DNA of 64,000 nucleotides, from assembly GCA_963744345.1 (NCBI GenBank), contig CAVUTD010000006.1:1-64000 (forward strand), written 5' to 3'. The translations under genes and the position numbers were made by a program. The notes beneath the pieces are model-generated. The model was not told where the DNA came from. It saw only the letters and a program-made list of their open reading frames with translations, and did no database searches. Within the stretch, counting starts at the first letter, position 1, and the number at the start of each line of letters is the position of its first letter. Source of the DNA: DASTFP01 sp963744345 (GTDB lineage Bacteria > Verrucomicrobiota > Verrucomicrobiia > Chthoniobacterales > Terrimicrobiaceae). This document shows positions 25,477 to 34,972 of this stretch, in pieces.

Positions 25477-25901
25477 TAAGGAACCTCCGGGACGGTAAAG
25501 ACGTCCTGCACTTTCTGGGCGCCCCAGAACGATGCCTCCGCTAAAAGCCCCGTTTCATCAAGTGCTCTTACGCGTATCGCGGACGCATTCGTCCCGGTCC
25601 AGGTGGCCGTGACCACAAGATCCGCGCCTGTTCCTGCCGGAAGTCGGATGATGCCCGAGAAGCTCCCGCCGCTTTGAATAGCCGGGATCAGTTGCTGACC
25701 GAGATAGCTAACTCCGATAACTTGTGCTGACGGTGCCGTTTCGATCTCAAGGGTCACTTCTCGCTCGCCCGACGGGAGTCGAACCTCGGAGGGGACCCGG
25801 GCAGTCAAATCGTCATCGCTGGTTAGCATCCAGAGCGGAATCGCGACAACGGCGAGCACGGCCGCCATGATTGAGAACCGAATCCAGGGTGTGCCGCGCA
25901 T
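25476..25901 (-). CDS. membrane-anchored protein of unknown function in the metal ABC operon
   Basis: A 141-aa protein with an N-terminal hydrophobic anchor (FSIMAAVLAVVAIPLWML) and a periplasmic beta-rich part (VRLPSGEREVTLEIETAP, GVSYLGQQLIPAIQSG, TWTGTNASAIRVRALD). It resembles a single immunoglobulin-like sandwich. It has no His-rich stretch and no A-1/SBP-type fold length, so it is not the classical metal-binding protein. It is the first gene of the operon (1-nt overlap with the ATPase) and could be an accessory or assembly factor. Confidence 0.6.
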   Translation of the reverse strand: MRGTPWIRFSIMAAVLAVVAIPLWMLTSDDDLTARVPSEVRLPSGEREVTLEIETAPSAQVIGVSYLGQQLIPAIQSGGSFSGIIRLPAGTGADLVVTATWTGTNASAIRVRALDETGLLAEASFWGAQKVQDVFTVPEVP

Positions 25902-25961
25902 CGCAGCATCAGCCAGCGATCATCCCCGTCCTCAAACCGCTATTTCTCCGCACGAATCTCT

Positions 25962-25981
25962 TAACGAACGGCATTTCGTTA
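25962..25981. promoter_or_regulatory. perfect palindrome upstream of the metal ABC operon (site 1)
   Basis: TAACGAA-CGGCAT-TTCGTTA is a perfect 7-6-7 inverted repeat located 61 nt upstream of the first gene of the metal ABC operon. It could be an operator. Its sequence differs from the second palindrome, so a different regulator would bind it, if any does. Confidence 0.35.
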
Positions 25982-26002
25982 GCTTGGTAGCCACGTCAGG
26001 AA

Positions 26003-26021
26003 AATGCAACTCTATTGCATT
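26003..26021. promoter_or_regulatory. perfect palindrome upstream of the metal ABC operon (site 2), candidate Fur/Zur operator
   Basis: AATGCAA-CTCTA-TTGCATT is a perfect 7-5-7 inverted repeat about 100 nt upstream of the first ABC-operon gene. Size, AT-richness and position fit an operator of a Fur-family metal regulator. The window encodes one such regulator at 16482. No binding data exist here; this is inference. The rest of 25902-26278 holds a possible fruA promoter, TTGACA (26095-26100) with GTATGC (26119-26124), spaced by 18 nt. Confidence 0.45.
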
Positions 26022-26278
26022 AAAAACTTCCCCGGCGCGGACCGGCTTGGGGACGCGGGGAGAACGATCGCTTGCGTTCTTGGAAACTGCACGTTTGACA
26101 TTTGTAGAGCCTATGATGGTATGCGGCAGACCATGATCGAAAGTCCACGGCTTGGTTTACCGCGAAAAGCCATGTTTCACTCTCGCGCTCCGGAGCGAGT
26201 CCGTGTCCCTTTCAGATCCGCGATCGCCTGTCTCATCGAGCAGAATTAACTCCTGAAAAATTCTCCAGTCTGTCCCCT

Positions 26279-28099
26279 ATGAAAAAAATCATTGCTGTCA
26301 CCTCCTGTCCGACCGGCATTGCGCACACCCTCATGGCGGCGGAAGCCCTGAAGAAAGTTGCTTCTGCCCTCGGCCATCAAATCAAAGTGGAGACGCAGGG
26401 TTCCGCCGGGAGAAAGGGGATGTTCACCGACGCCGAAATCCAGCAGGCCGATGTCGTGATTCTGGCAACAGATATTCGCATTGAGCCTTCGCGTTTTGCG
26501 GGAAAGCCGATTCTGGAGACGTCAACCAGCGAGGCAATTCGCAACACCAGGGAGGTGATCGGATCGGCTTTGGCGCTGCTTCCGGAAGAACCTGCTCCCC
26601 AGGTTCCCGCGTCGGAGACGAAGGCTGCTGCCGTGGCGCCGGTCGCCGCCGCGCCGGCGGCTGTGGCTCCGGCGGTCGCCTCGGCTGGCCCTAAGCGCCT
26701 GGTCGGCATCACCTCATGCCCCACGGGGATCGCCCACACCTTCATGGCAGCGGCAGCTCTGGAGAAGGCGGCCAAAGCACTCGGACACGCAATCAAGGTC
26801 GAAACGCAAGGGTCCGTGGGGGCGAAGAACCAACTCACGCCCGAGGATATTGCAGCTGCCGATGCGGTGGTGATTGCCGCAGAGACGAACGTCGACACTT
26901 CTCGTTTCGTGGGCAAACGCCTCTACTCTACGAGCACCAAGCAGGCCATGCACGCGGGACAGGACGTCCTCAGGAAGGCGCTGGAGGCGCCTGTCGGAGG
27001 AGGCGACGAGGGTGGGGCAGGACTTGCCGGGGCTGTCGAAAAGGCCAAAGCCGATCGAGCGAAGGCGCGAACCGGCCCTTACAAGCACCTGATGACTGGC
27101 GTTTCGTACATGCTGCCGCTGGTGGTTGCAGGTGGACTTGCCATCGCCTTGGCATTCGCTATCGGTGGGATTCAGGAAGGCGCATATCCCGAAGGTTCGC
27201 TGCCCGCTGCGCTAATGAAGATCGGGGGCGACACCGCATTTCGATTATTCATTGCGGTATTTTCAGGCTTCATCGCCTACTCCATTGCTGATCGTCCGGG
27301 CATAGCGCCCGGTATGATCGGCGGCTTCCTGGCGCAGACTCTCGGGGCAGGCTTCATCGGTGGAATTTTCTCCGGTTTCCTTGCCGGCTATTTGACAAAG
27401 TTTCTCGCCGACAACATTCGCCTCCCGGGGACTCTTGAGGGGCTCAAGCCAGTCCTGATTCTGCCGTTCCTCTCAAGCCTTGGAATCGGTCTGCTGATGA
27501 TATACATCATCGCACCGCCGGTTACATGGTTGAACAACACGATGAACGCCTGGCTCTTGGGGATGCAAGGTGCCAACGCAGTAGTGCTTGGAATTATCCT
27601 CGGCGCGATGATGGCCTTCGATATGGGAGGGCCCATTAACAAGGCAGCCTACGCTTTCGCGGTGGGACTTCTAGCGAGCAAGATCACCGCCCCCATGGCG
27701 GCGGTGATGGCTGCGGGGATGACGCCTCCGCTCGGCTTGGCCTTGGCGTGTTTTCTTTTCAAGAACAAATTCGATCTTGAAGAACGGGAGGCCGCCGGCC
27801 CGGCTCTCGTCCTTGGGATTTCCTTTATCACAGAAGGGGCAATTCCCTTCGCTGCGAAGGATCCCATTCGCGTGATTCCGTGTCTTATCGCTGGCTCGGC
27901 GGTCGCGGGCGCCATCTCAATGGTTAGCGGGGTACAGCTGCTTGTGCCTCACGGCGGGATTTTCGCGGCGTTGATTCCCGGAGCGGTGACGAACCTCTTT
28001 GCCTATCTTATCGCCATCGTCTTGGGGACCGTCGTTACCGCGGGAGCGCTCTTCTTCCTCAAGCGCCCCGAGGTCGAGCCGATGCCCGCCTTGGCCTGA
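26279..28099 (+). CDS. fruA: PTS fructose transporter subunit IIBBC
   Basis: A 606-aa protein with two IIB domains and one IIC domain. IIB-1 has the phospho-accepting Cys10 in VTSCPTGIAHTLMAAE; IIB-2 has Cys147 in ITSCPTGIAHTFMAAA. An Ala/Pro-rich linker (residues about 103-138) separates them. From residue about 265 onward is the membrane IIC domain of the fructose class (KHLMTGVSYMLPLVVAGG, FDMGGPINKAAYAFAVG, GISFITEGAIPFAA). It imports fructose and releases fructose-1-phosphate. It is the first gene of a fruA-polyprotein-fruK operon, an order different from enterobacterial fruBKA. Confidence 0.94.
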   Translation: MKKIIAVTSCPTGIAHTLMAAEALKKVASALGHQIKVETQGSAGRKGMFTDAEIQQADVVILATDIRIEPSRFAGKPILETSTSEAIRNTREVIGSALALLPEEPAPQVPASETKAAAVAPVAAAPAAVAPAVASAGPKRLVGITSCPTGIAHTFMAAAALEKAAKALGHAIKVETQGSVGAKNQLTPEDIAAADAVVIAAETNVDTSRFVGKRLYSTSTKQAMHAGQDVLRKALEAPVGGGDEGGAGLAGAVEKAKADRAKARTGPYKHLMTGVSYMLPLVVAGGLAIALAFAIGGIQEGAYPEGSLPAALMKIGGDTAFRLFIAVFSGFIAYSIADRPGIAPGMIGGFLAQTLGAGFIGGIFSGFLAGYLTKFLADNIRLPGTLEGLKPVLILPFLSSLGIGLLMIYIIAPPVTWLNNTMNAWLLGMQGANAVVLGIILGAMMAFDMGGPINKAAYAFAVGLLASKITAPMAAVMAAGMTPPLGLALACFLFKNKFDLEEREAAGPALVLGISFITEGAIPFAAKDPIRVIPCLIAGSAVAGAISMVSGVQLLVPHGGIFAALIPGAVTNLFAYLIAIVLGTVVTAGALFFLKRPEVEPMPALA

Positions 28100-28150
28100 G
28101 TCCACTCCTCTCGTAATCTTTCGTAATCCGAAGAACCCGATATCTCGACC

Positions 28151-30626
28151 ATGATTCAACTCACCCCTCAAAACATTAGAATCGGTGCTCGCGCCGCGAA
28201 CAAGAACGAAGCCATTCGCGCTGCCGGCCAGGTGCTGGTGGAATCGGGCTGCATCGAGCCCGGTTATATCGAGAGTATGATCGGACGCGAAGGGCAGGCG
28301 AACACCTATCTGGGAAACGGCATCTCCATTCCGCACGGGATGGCTAAGGATCGCGAACTGATCCGCGCGACAGGCATCTCGGTGGTTCAGATGCCCGACG
28401 GTGTCGAGTGGGGACCGGGAAAAAAGGCGCACATCATCGTGGGAATCGCTGCCAAGTCGGACGAGCATCTTGGAATCCTTGCCGCTCTGACGGACGTGCT
28501 TGACGATCCAGGCAGAGCGGAACTGCTCTCAAAGACCAAGGATGCGAATGATATTATCACCGGACTGAGCCGGGAAGCAGCAGCTCCTGGCGGCGAGCCT
28601 GCGAAGAGGCCGCGGCGCCGCCTCCAGGCGCACACCACGTGGATGCCAAGATCGTTGGCAGCGCCGGAATGCATGCGCGACCTGCGACGGTTTTCGCCGA
28701 TCTCGCGACCCAGTTCCAATCGGATATTCGAGTTCAGTATGGCACCAAGATCGCGAACGGGAAGTCGATGGCCGCGATTCTTAAGCTGGGTACTCCCTGC
28801 GGTGAACCCATCCGGATTATCGCGTCTGGGGCGGACGCCGAGGCAGCCCTAAGAGCGTTAAAGGAAGCCGTTGATAGTGGGCTCGGGCGATGTCGAGGAA
28901 GTCAAGGAGGTGATCACCGAGGCGGACAAGTGGACCCCCGAATCGAGCGGGCACGCTTTGGCGGGAGTTTCGGCCTGTCCGGGGATCGCCATTGGTCCTC
29001 TTTATCAGTTTCAGACAACGCACATCGTGGTGGAGGATAACCCCAAAGATCCTGCTGCCGAACAGTTGGCTCTCAAACAGGCGATTGCAACGGCCAATGA
29101 GCAGATTACAGAGATCCATGATCAGGTGCTAGAGAAATCCGGTAAAGGGCAGGCGGCGATTTTCCGTGCTCACCTGGCTTTGCTGAACGATGCGGAGATT
29201 TTCACGGAAGTCTCCACGCTGATTGACTCTGGTCACAGTGCGGCATGGTCTTGGCAGCAGGCCATCGAACGCCGCTCACTGGAGTTGAAGCAGCTCGAGA
29301 ACAATCGCCTCGCTGAGCGAGCTGCGGATCTCCACGACATTGGACAGCGCGTTCTGCGTTTGCTGGCCGGAGCCGAACACACCGATATCCCAGTTCCCCA
29401 TGAACCGGTGATTCTGGTCGCTGACGATCTGACGCCTTCCGATACCGCTCGGCTCGATCCGAAGGCCACTTTAGGTCTGGTCACAGCCTCGGGGGGTCCC
29501 ACTGCACATACTGCGATCATCGCCCGTTCCCTCAACATTCCCTGCGTGGTGGGTGCGGGCGCGGCCGTTCTCGATCAAAAGGCAGGAACGGTGTGCATCC
29601 TGGATGGATCCGCTGGGAAACTCTATATCGAGCCGAGTACTGCGGACATTGAGTCTGCGAAACGCTTTCAGGTCGATTTTGAGAACCGACGCAACGAAGA
29701 ATATGCGACGCGTTATGAGCCCGCGGTGCTCGGAGATGGCCATCGCGTCGAAGTAGTGGGGAACATTGGCAAGGCAGCGGAAGCGGCTGCCGCTGTCGAG
29801 GCTGGTGCTGAAGGCATAGGACTTATGCGAACCGAATTCCTCTTCCTCGATCGCGAAACTCCGCCGTCCGAAGAGGAGCAATTCGAAGCTTATAGTCAGA
29901 TGACTAAGGCGCTTAACGGCCTGCCCCTCATTCTCAGGACACTCGACATTGGCGGCGATAAAGTCGCCTCCTATATCTCGCTTCCGAAGGAGGAAAATCC
30001 TTTTCTCGGAGTCCGCGGAATTCGGCTCTGTCTGCGTCAGCCCGGAATTTTCCTCCCGCAGTTGAGAGCGATTTATCGGGCTTCTACCACTGGGCCGATC
30101 AAAATCATGTTTCCGATGATTAGCACGTTGGAGGACCTGCGCGCGGCGAAGGAACAGGCAGAACAGGTGCGTCAAGAACTCGGAGTGCCCCGCGATCGAG
30201 ATCGGCATAATGGTCGAAGTTCCTTCCACTGTGCTCATGGCGGCGGAGCTTGCAAAGGAGGTCGATTTTTTCTCTATCGGCACAAACGATCTGACGCAAT
30301 ACACGTTAGCCATGGATCGGATGCACGCGGCATTAGCCAAGAATGTTGACGGGCTGCATCCCGCTGTGCTGCGGATGATCGATATGACCGTGCGGGCAGC
30401 GAAAGGGGCCGGCAAATGGGTGGGTGTTTGCGGCGGTGTCGCTGGCGATCCCATTGGAGCGGCGATCCTTACGGGTCTTGGCGTCTCCGAATTAAGCATG
30501 AGCCTGCCAAGCATTGCTGCAGTCAAAGCTTCCCTGCGAAAGATTAGATTGGTCGACGCCGAGAATCTGGCGCGGCGAGCGCTTGCTTGCTCGACCGCTT
30601 CGGAGGTTCGGCAATTAAATCACTGA
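28151..30626 (+). pseudogene. PTS IIA-HPr-enzyme I polyprotein with three frameshifts
   Basis: Three PTS modules follow in order. IIA (frame 2, residues 1-145) has the active His62 in SIPHG; HPr (frame 1, from about 28600) has the active His in GMHARPATVF; enzyme I (frame 2, from about 28880) has GGPTAHTAIIAR, GLMRTEFLF and GVRGIR; the enzyme I C-terminus (frame 3, from about 30190) has FFSIGTNDLTQYTLAMDR. Removing one C from the CCCC run at about 30188 rejoins GVPAIEIGIMVEV. All catalytic motifs survive, so this is either a young pseudogene or a gene carrying sequence errors. As one protein it would be a full fructose multiphosphoryl transfer protein (FruB/MTP type) of about 820 aa. It lies between fruA and fruK. 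Confidence 0.85.
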
Positions 30627-30628
30627 CT

Positions 30629-31555
30629 ATGTTCGGCAAGCATTACGATTGTTTAACAATAACGCTAAATCCCGCGATCGATCGCACGATCACCATTCCG
30701 AATTTTGCAGCGGGGAAGGTCAACCGGGTTCAGGGAGAATATCTGAACGCTGGCGGCAAGGGCGTCAATGTGGCTTCTTCTCTTGCCGACGCTGGTCATG
30801 GGGTGGCCGTCACCGGTTTCCTTGGCCGAGAGAATGCGGCCGTTTTCGAGCGCCACTTCACGCAGAAGCGAATCGCAGATCATTTTGTGCGTTTGGATGG
30901 CGAGACGCGTGTTGGAATTAAGATTACTGATCCTGTCCGCAAAGAAACAACTGATGTCAATTTTCCGGGAGTCGAGCCATTGCCCAGCGATATGACAGCC
31001 CTGCGCGCCACGATCGATCAGATCGATGCCGAGTGGTTTGTTATTGCCGGAAGCTTGCCTCCAGGCGTCGCAGCGACTGCGTGTCGTGAACTGACCGAGT
31101 CGATCAAGGCGCGCGATCGCAAGGTTGCGCTGGATACGAGCGGAGAGACCCTCAATCATGCGATCGAGGCCATACCGACCTTCATCAAGCCCAACATCCA
31201 TGAATTGGAAGGTTTGGTCGGGCGCGCTCTCTCGTCTCGCAACGATGTCGTTTCGGCGGCTAAGGAATTGCTTGCACGCGGTATCAAAACCGTCGTCGTT
31301 TCGATGGGACACGAAGGCGCATGTTTCGTGGATGCCGAGGGGATTGTTTTCGCCGTCCCTCCGAACGTGGAAGTTCGCAGCACCGTCGGGGCCGGTGATG
31401 CAATGGTTGCCGGAGTGATCTCGGCGAAGCTCCGGAAACTTGCTCTCCCTGAAATCGCTCGTGTATCAACCGCTTTTTCAGTTCGTGCGATCGGCAAACT
31501 CGAGGGCGACGTCTCCGTCGAAGCACTCTCGCAGCAGGTTAAGGTTGAACGGTAG
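30629..31555 (+). CDS. fruK: 1-phosphofructokinase (PfkB family)
   Basis: A 308-aa PfkB/ribokinase-family sugar kinase with TITLNPAIDRTI at the N-terminus, the sugar-binding GGKGVNVASSLADAG, and the anion-hole/catalytic motif STVGAGDAMVAG near the C-terminus. In this context it converts fructose-1-phosphate from the PTS into fructose-1,6-bisphosphate. The start ATG at 30629 lies 2 nt after the polyprotein stop; an in-frame start further upstream would overlap that gene and is rejected. Confidence 0.93.
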   Translation: MFGKHYDCLTITLNPAIDRTITIPNFAAGKVNRVQGEYLNAGGKGVNVASSLADAGHGVAVTGFLGRENAAVFERHFTQKRIADHFVRLDGETRVGIKITDPVRKETTDVNFPGVEPLPSDMTALRATIDQIDAEWFVIAGSLPPGVAATACRELTESIKARDRKVALDTSGETLNHAIEAIPTFIKPNIHELEGLVGRALSSRNDVVSAAKELLARGIKTVVVSMGHEGACFVDAEGIVFAVPPNVEVRSTVGAGDAMVAGVISAKLRKLALPEIARVSTAFSVRAIGKLEGDVSVEALSQQVKVER

Positions 31556-32147
31556 CGTGTGCGGCTACCTGATCCATTCGGCGGCGGCGCTACCTCGCAA
31601 CTCCTTCCGCTCACTTGCTCTCCGACCTTTCAGGAACTCGGAAGCCGTTTAAGTCCACCTGCTCGCTCACCATACGAAATCTGCCTCTCAGTAACAGCTG
31701 AGCAATCGCGCGCCGAGTGCGACGCGATGAATGGTAACAGCAGGGAAGCGCTGAGGGATACTCCAGACGACCGCTCGGGCGCAGCTATTCCAAATTGGGA
31801 CGAAGGACAGGTGGGGCGCGTAACCCGCCATCAACCGCTGCGGATCATGAGAGTGCCGAGTGATCGCCCACCCAATCAAACCCATAGCTCTGCTGTAACC
31901 ATGCACAGACATGATCTAAGAGCTAAAGCGAATGTATAGCGTCGTGGGAAATCCATTTTGCTCTGCTTCGAAGCATGAGCACGAGAGCAAACCCGGCCTG
32001 CGCGAAGGCTCTACCGGACACGCGGAACGATCTCTTCATGCGCATGACTCATAGACAGCTCGTCCGGTTCAGGCCGGAACAATTCCGTCGCGCAATCCCG
32101 CGCTTGGAAACTGATTGGTTTGGCGGCAAACAGGATTTTGCGCCGCG
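31556..32147. other. 592-bp gap without a recognised gene
   Basis: No family signal was found on either strand. The only frame of note is a 58-codon candidate at 31975-32151 (plus). It ends QLVRFRPEQFRRAIPRLETD and WFGGKQDFAPR, and its TGA overlaps the ATG of the downstream carboxypeptidase (ATGA). It has no known domain or signal peptide and no clear ribosome-binding site, so it is noted as a possible coupled small gene only. Confidence 0.3.
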
Positions 32148-33048
32148 ATGAAGGCAGGTTGGACGGCGTTAGTCGGGACCTTAATTCTTGCTGGATGTGC
32201 CACTCAGGAGTTTACACCCGTGCCGATCCAACGGGCGGAGCTTTGGCGTTCTCCAATTGCTGACGGTCCGCCAGGGGCGGGACAGCTGTGGCCGTCTGAT
32301 GCGCCGCCCATTCATGCTCGCGCTGCGATCTTGATCGATGCGCGCAGTGGTTTGACGTTATACCAAAAATATGCCGACCAGCGCACTCAGGTCGCAAGTA
32401 CTCAGAAACTTCTTACGGCGCTTCTTGTTCTGAAGCGGGGAAATTTGGACAGCCGCGTTGTCGTTGCGCCACAGGACACATACGTGGAGCCCAGCAAGCT
32501 GGGAATCCGCGCCGGTCAAACCTACAGCCGGCGCACATTGCTCTCCGCCATGATGGTGCAGAGTGAAAATGATGCGGCCGCCGCGCTAGCGCGGGATTGT
32601 TTCGGAACGCCGGTCGCCTTCGCTTCGGTTATGAATAACACGGCATGGGAACTTGGCGCTCACAACTCCCACTTTGCCAATCCACATGGTCTTCCTGCTC
32701 ATCAATATTCGACGGCTCGAGACATGGCGCGCATTGCCTTTCGGGCATACCGCGAGCCCCTCCTGCCGCCGTCTAATGGCCAGCCGGTACTACAGCTTTG
32801 TGTATGCTACCGGACGGCGAAAGACCTTGGAAAACACCAACAAGTTGCTCAAGCGTTCGCAAATCTACAATGGTATGAAGACTGGCTATACCAACGCAGC
32901 CGGCCGGTGCTTGATCTCCAGCGCCTCGGCGAGCGGTCGCGAAGTTATCCTCGTTCAATTAGGAAGCAAAACAAAGTATATCTTTGATGATGCGGAGCGC
33001 GTCATGCGTTGGGGTCTGCGGCAGGGTCGATTTGTTCCTTTCTACTGA
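32148..33048 (+). CDS. D-alanyl-D-alanine carboxypeptidase (lipoprotein-type, one frameshift)
   Basis: An S11-family penicillin-binding protein. The signal MKAGWTALVGTLILAGC carries a lipobox (C17), suggesting a membrane-anchored lipoprotein. The catalytic motifs are S84-T-Q-K87, S139-E-N141 and, after a frameshift, KTG in NGMKTGYTNAAGR. The frame changes near 32752-32765 (GAGCCCCTCCTGCC). Continuing in the second frame gives a normal protein of about 300 residues ending RQGRFVPFY. It trims the D-Ala from peptidoglycan stem peptides. The 3' end overlaps the convergent CbiX-like gene by 7 nt. Confidence 0.85.
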
Positions 33049-33848
33049 TTTCGAGCAACGCAAGCAGCAACTTGGTCAAGGATAACCTCAGCCATCATCG
33101 GCTCGGTCCCAATTGCGCTTGCGTAAAAGAGCTTCTTGCCCCGGAGTTCGTAGGGATTGCGCCGAAAGATGTCAGTCTGGTTCACCGCCGGCTCGGGTTG
33201 AGTCTCAATGCCGATCAGAACGGGAATATCCTGATAGCTATGCAATCCGTCAGCAATAAAGAACGGCACAATGACTACGTTGGACTGGCTGGACGCCTTG
33301 TCCCAGTCGGCGATCCACGGCGGTTCTTCCATATACGAAGAGACCACCTGAGCATACTTGCCCAAGGCACGGATCCTCGCGGCCTGCTCTTTGGCTGCGC
33401 GCGCGGAATTGTCATTGAGATCGGTGCCATGGCCCACGATAAAAAGGCTGGTTGTGGCCGGAGGTACGTCTGGAGCGATGTCTCGAGCGCGGCGGAGCAG
33501 CGCTTCCGTCATTCTCGGATGGCTCCCCACGGGATCGCAATAGAAGATTTCACGGCTGCCGAGGCGTGTGGGAGTTCCTTGCAATCCGAGTTCGCGGGGG
33601 ATGACCGTCTGGGTGAAATACCCTTCGCTGATGAAAACGGGCACCACGTAGACCACTTCGCTTTCCACCATTCGGAAGACTTCTCGCATGGAGGGTTCCT
33701 CTTTCCAGAAACAGCTGTGAACCTCGCGGAAAATTCCGCGTTCGCGAAGGGTACGCGCGTGGGCATGCGTCGGCGCGCTGGAGTCCGCATTCAATGTCGA
33801 GCCGTGCCCGACCAGAATCAGGGCGGATTCACGATACGGAATGTTCAT
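33042..33848 (-). CDS. CbiX/sirohydrochlorin chelatase-like protein
   Basis: A 268-aa protein with two repeated chelatase-like halves: ALILVGHGSTLNADSSAPTH in the first and SLFIVGHGTDLNDNSARAAK in the second. The VGHGS/T-x-N motif with the His ligand, and VYVVPVFISEGYFT in the first half, mark the CbiX family, which inserts cobalt or iron into sirohydrochlorin. No cobalamin or siroheme genes are nearby, so the tetrapyrrole role is uncertain. It overlaps the downstream glycosyltransferase end by 4 nt, so the two may be co-transcribed. Confidence 0.85.
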   Translation of the reverse strand: MNIPYRESALILVGHGSTLNADSSAPTHAHARTLRERGIFREVHSCFWKEEPSMREVFRMVESEVVYVVPVFISEGYFTQTVIPRELGLQGTPTRLGSREIFYCDPVGSHPRMTEALLRRARDIAPDVPPATTSLFIVGHGTDLNDNSARAAKEQAARIRALGKYAQVVSSYMEEPPWIADWDKASSQSNVVIVPFFIADGLHSYQDIPVLIGIETQPEPAVNQTDIFRRNPYELRGKKLFYASAIGTEPMMAEVILDQVAACVARNQ

Positions 33849-34970
33849 TCAAGAAGATCGGCGCACACTTTCGCTGCGTCGAAGTGTGTCTTGGCAAAGG
33901 CGCGGGCGGCGGCGCAATGAAGTGGATAATCCCTGGAAACCGTCTCGATGCCGGAGATGGCTTCCTCCAAGTTCGAGAAGGCAAGGACTCCTTCGCCCGA
34001 AGGAAGATGCTCACTCCAGCCGGTATCCTGAACGACGACCGGCCTACCGGCAGCCAGGTAGCAGGCACTACGGCAGCTGAACCACCCGCTACGCGACTTA
34101 ACATAACCATTTTTGGCAATACTCCACTCGGCCTTCGAGCTCGAAACGAAATCGTGATAGCTCCCGTAGTCCGGCAAGTGAATATCCGGCTCAAGAATTT
34201 TCCATCCAAATGACTCCAACTGCGACGTCGGGCGGTTCTTACCAGGCCCTTGTCCCATGGCGATGACAAATCTCTCCGAAGTTTGCGAAGGAAGTTCCGC
34301 AAAATTCATGAACTCAACATCTTTCTGCCCGTACAATTCCCCTTCGAATTCTTCGGGCTTGTAGCTTGCCCAGTTCATAACAGTAGTCCAGGCGCCGCCG
34401 GCTCCAAGGCACGTGTCTGTTGACATGAGGGAGCGATCCCACATTTCGACTACGATTGGTTGAACGGTGGGACGCCAGTGCAGTCCGGTTAGAGGGATTC
34501 TACAATCGGGGCTTCCCGACATTAAGCCCAAAGGTAAAGTGTTGCTCGTGGGCTCTGATGCGGTTCAGGTATTCTTTGTCGCCCCGGCTCAATTTGATCT
34601 GGGTGAACATCGGGTCGCCGTCGAGAAACAATTTGGTCTTGATCCCGGCCGTCACCGGGCGAAGCCAGCAGGCTCCCGAGACATTCACGAGAAGGTCAGC
34701 TTGCGCGATGGTTTTCTCGGCCAGTCGCTCGTTGGCAATTCCATAGTATCTTCCGTCGGGCTCGTTCCGGTAAATCCAACGATCTCCCAGATCGAATTCG
34801 CCCATAATGCGATCCAAATAGCTCACATTGTGAGAGCAATCCGCGCTTGGTTCTTGCTGGACGGGGTCGTAAGCCCAGTTCGCTGAGTCTTCAAGATACC
34901 AGACATCGTGACCCAGGGGCGCGAAAGCCGGCGTTGCTTTCCCGAAATGGACGAGAAGCCATGTTTGAAT
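33845..34970 (-). pseudogene. CgeB-like glycosyltransferase, copy 1 (frameshifted)
   Basis: The reading starts just after the sulfatase stop with a segment containing APLGHDVWYLEDSANWAYDP, then ADLLVNVSGACWLRP and KLFLDGDPMFTQ. A frameshift at about 34520 (GTCGGGAAG) moves it into a second frame that continues CRIPLTGLHWRPTVQP, SRSGWFSCRSACYLAAGRPV and VVQDTGWSEHLPSGEGVLAF. The C-terminal pattern (GWFS-RSACYLAAGRPV-QDTG-GEG) matches CgeB/GT4-like transferases, probably acting on a surface glycan. The first about 15-20 residues are also unclear. The start codon cannot be fixed; an ATG at 34962 lies in a different frame. Paralogues lie at 38.3, 38.9 and 41.8 kb. Confidence 0.75.
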
Positions 34971-34972
34971 TC

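Noticed and set aside
29471..30526. 351-codon frame antisense to enzyme I
   Set aside because: It overlaps the PTS module that has all catalytic motifs; no family signal on this strand.
33009..33920. 303-codon frame antisense to the CbiX-like gene
   Set aside because: Composition follows the opposite-strand gene and no domain is visible.
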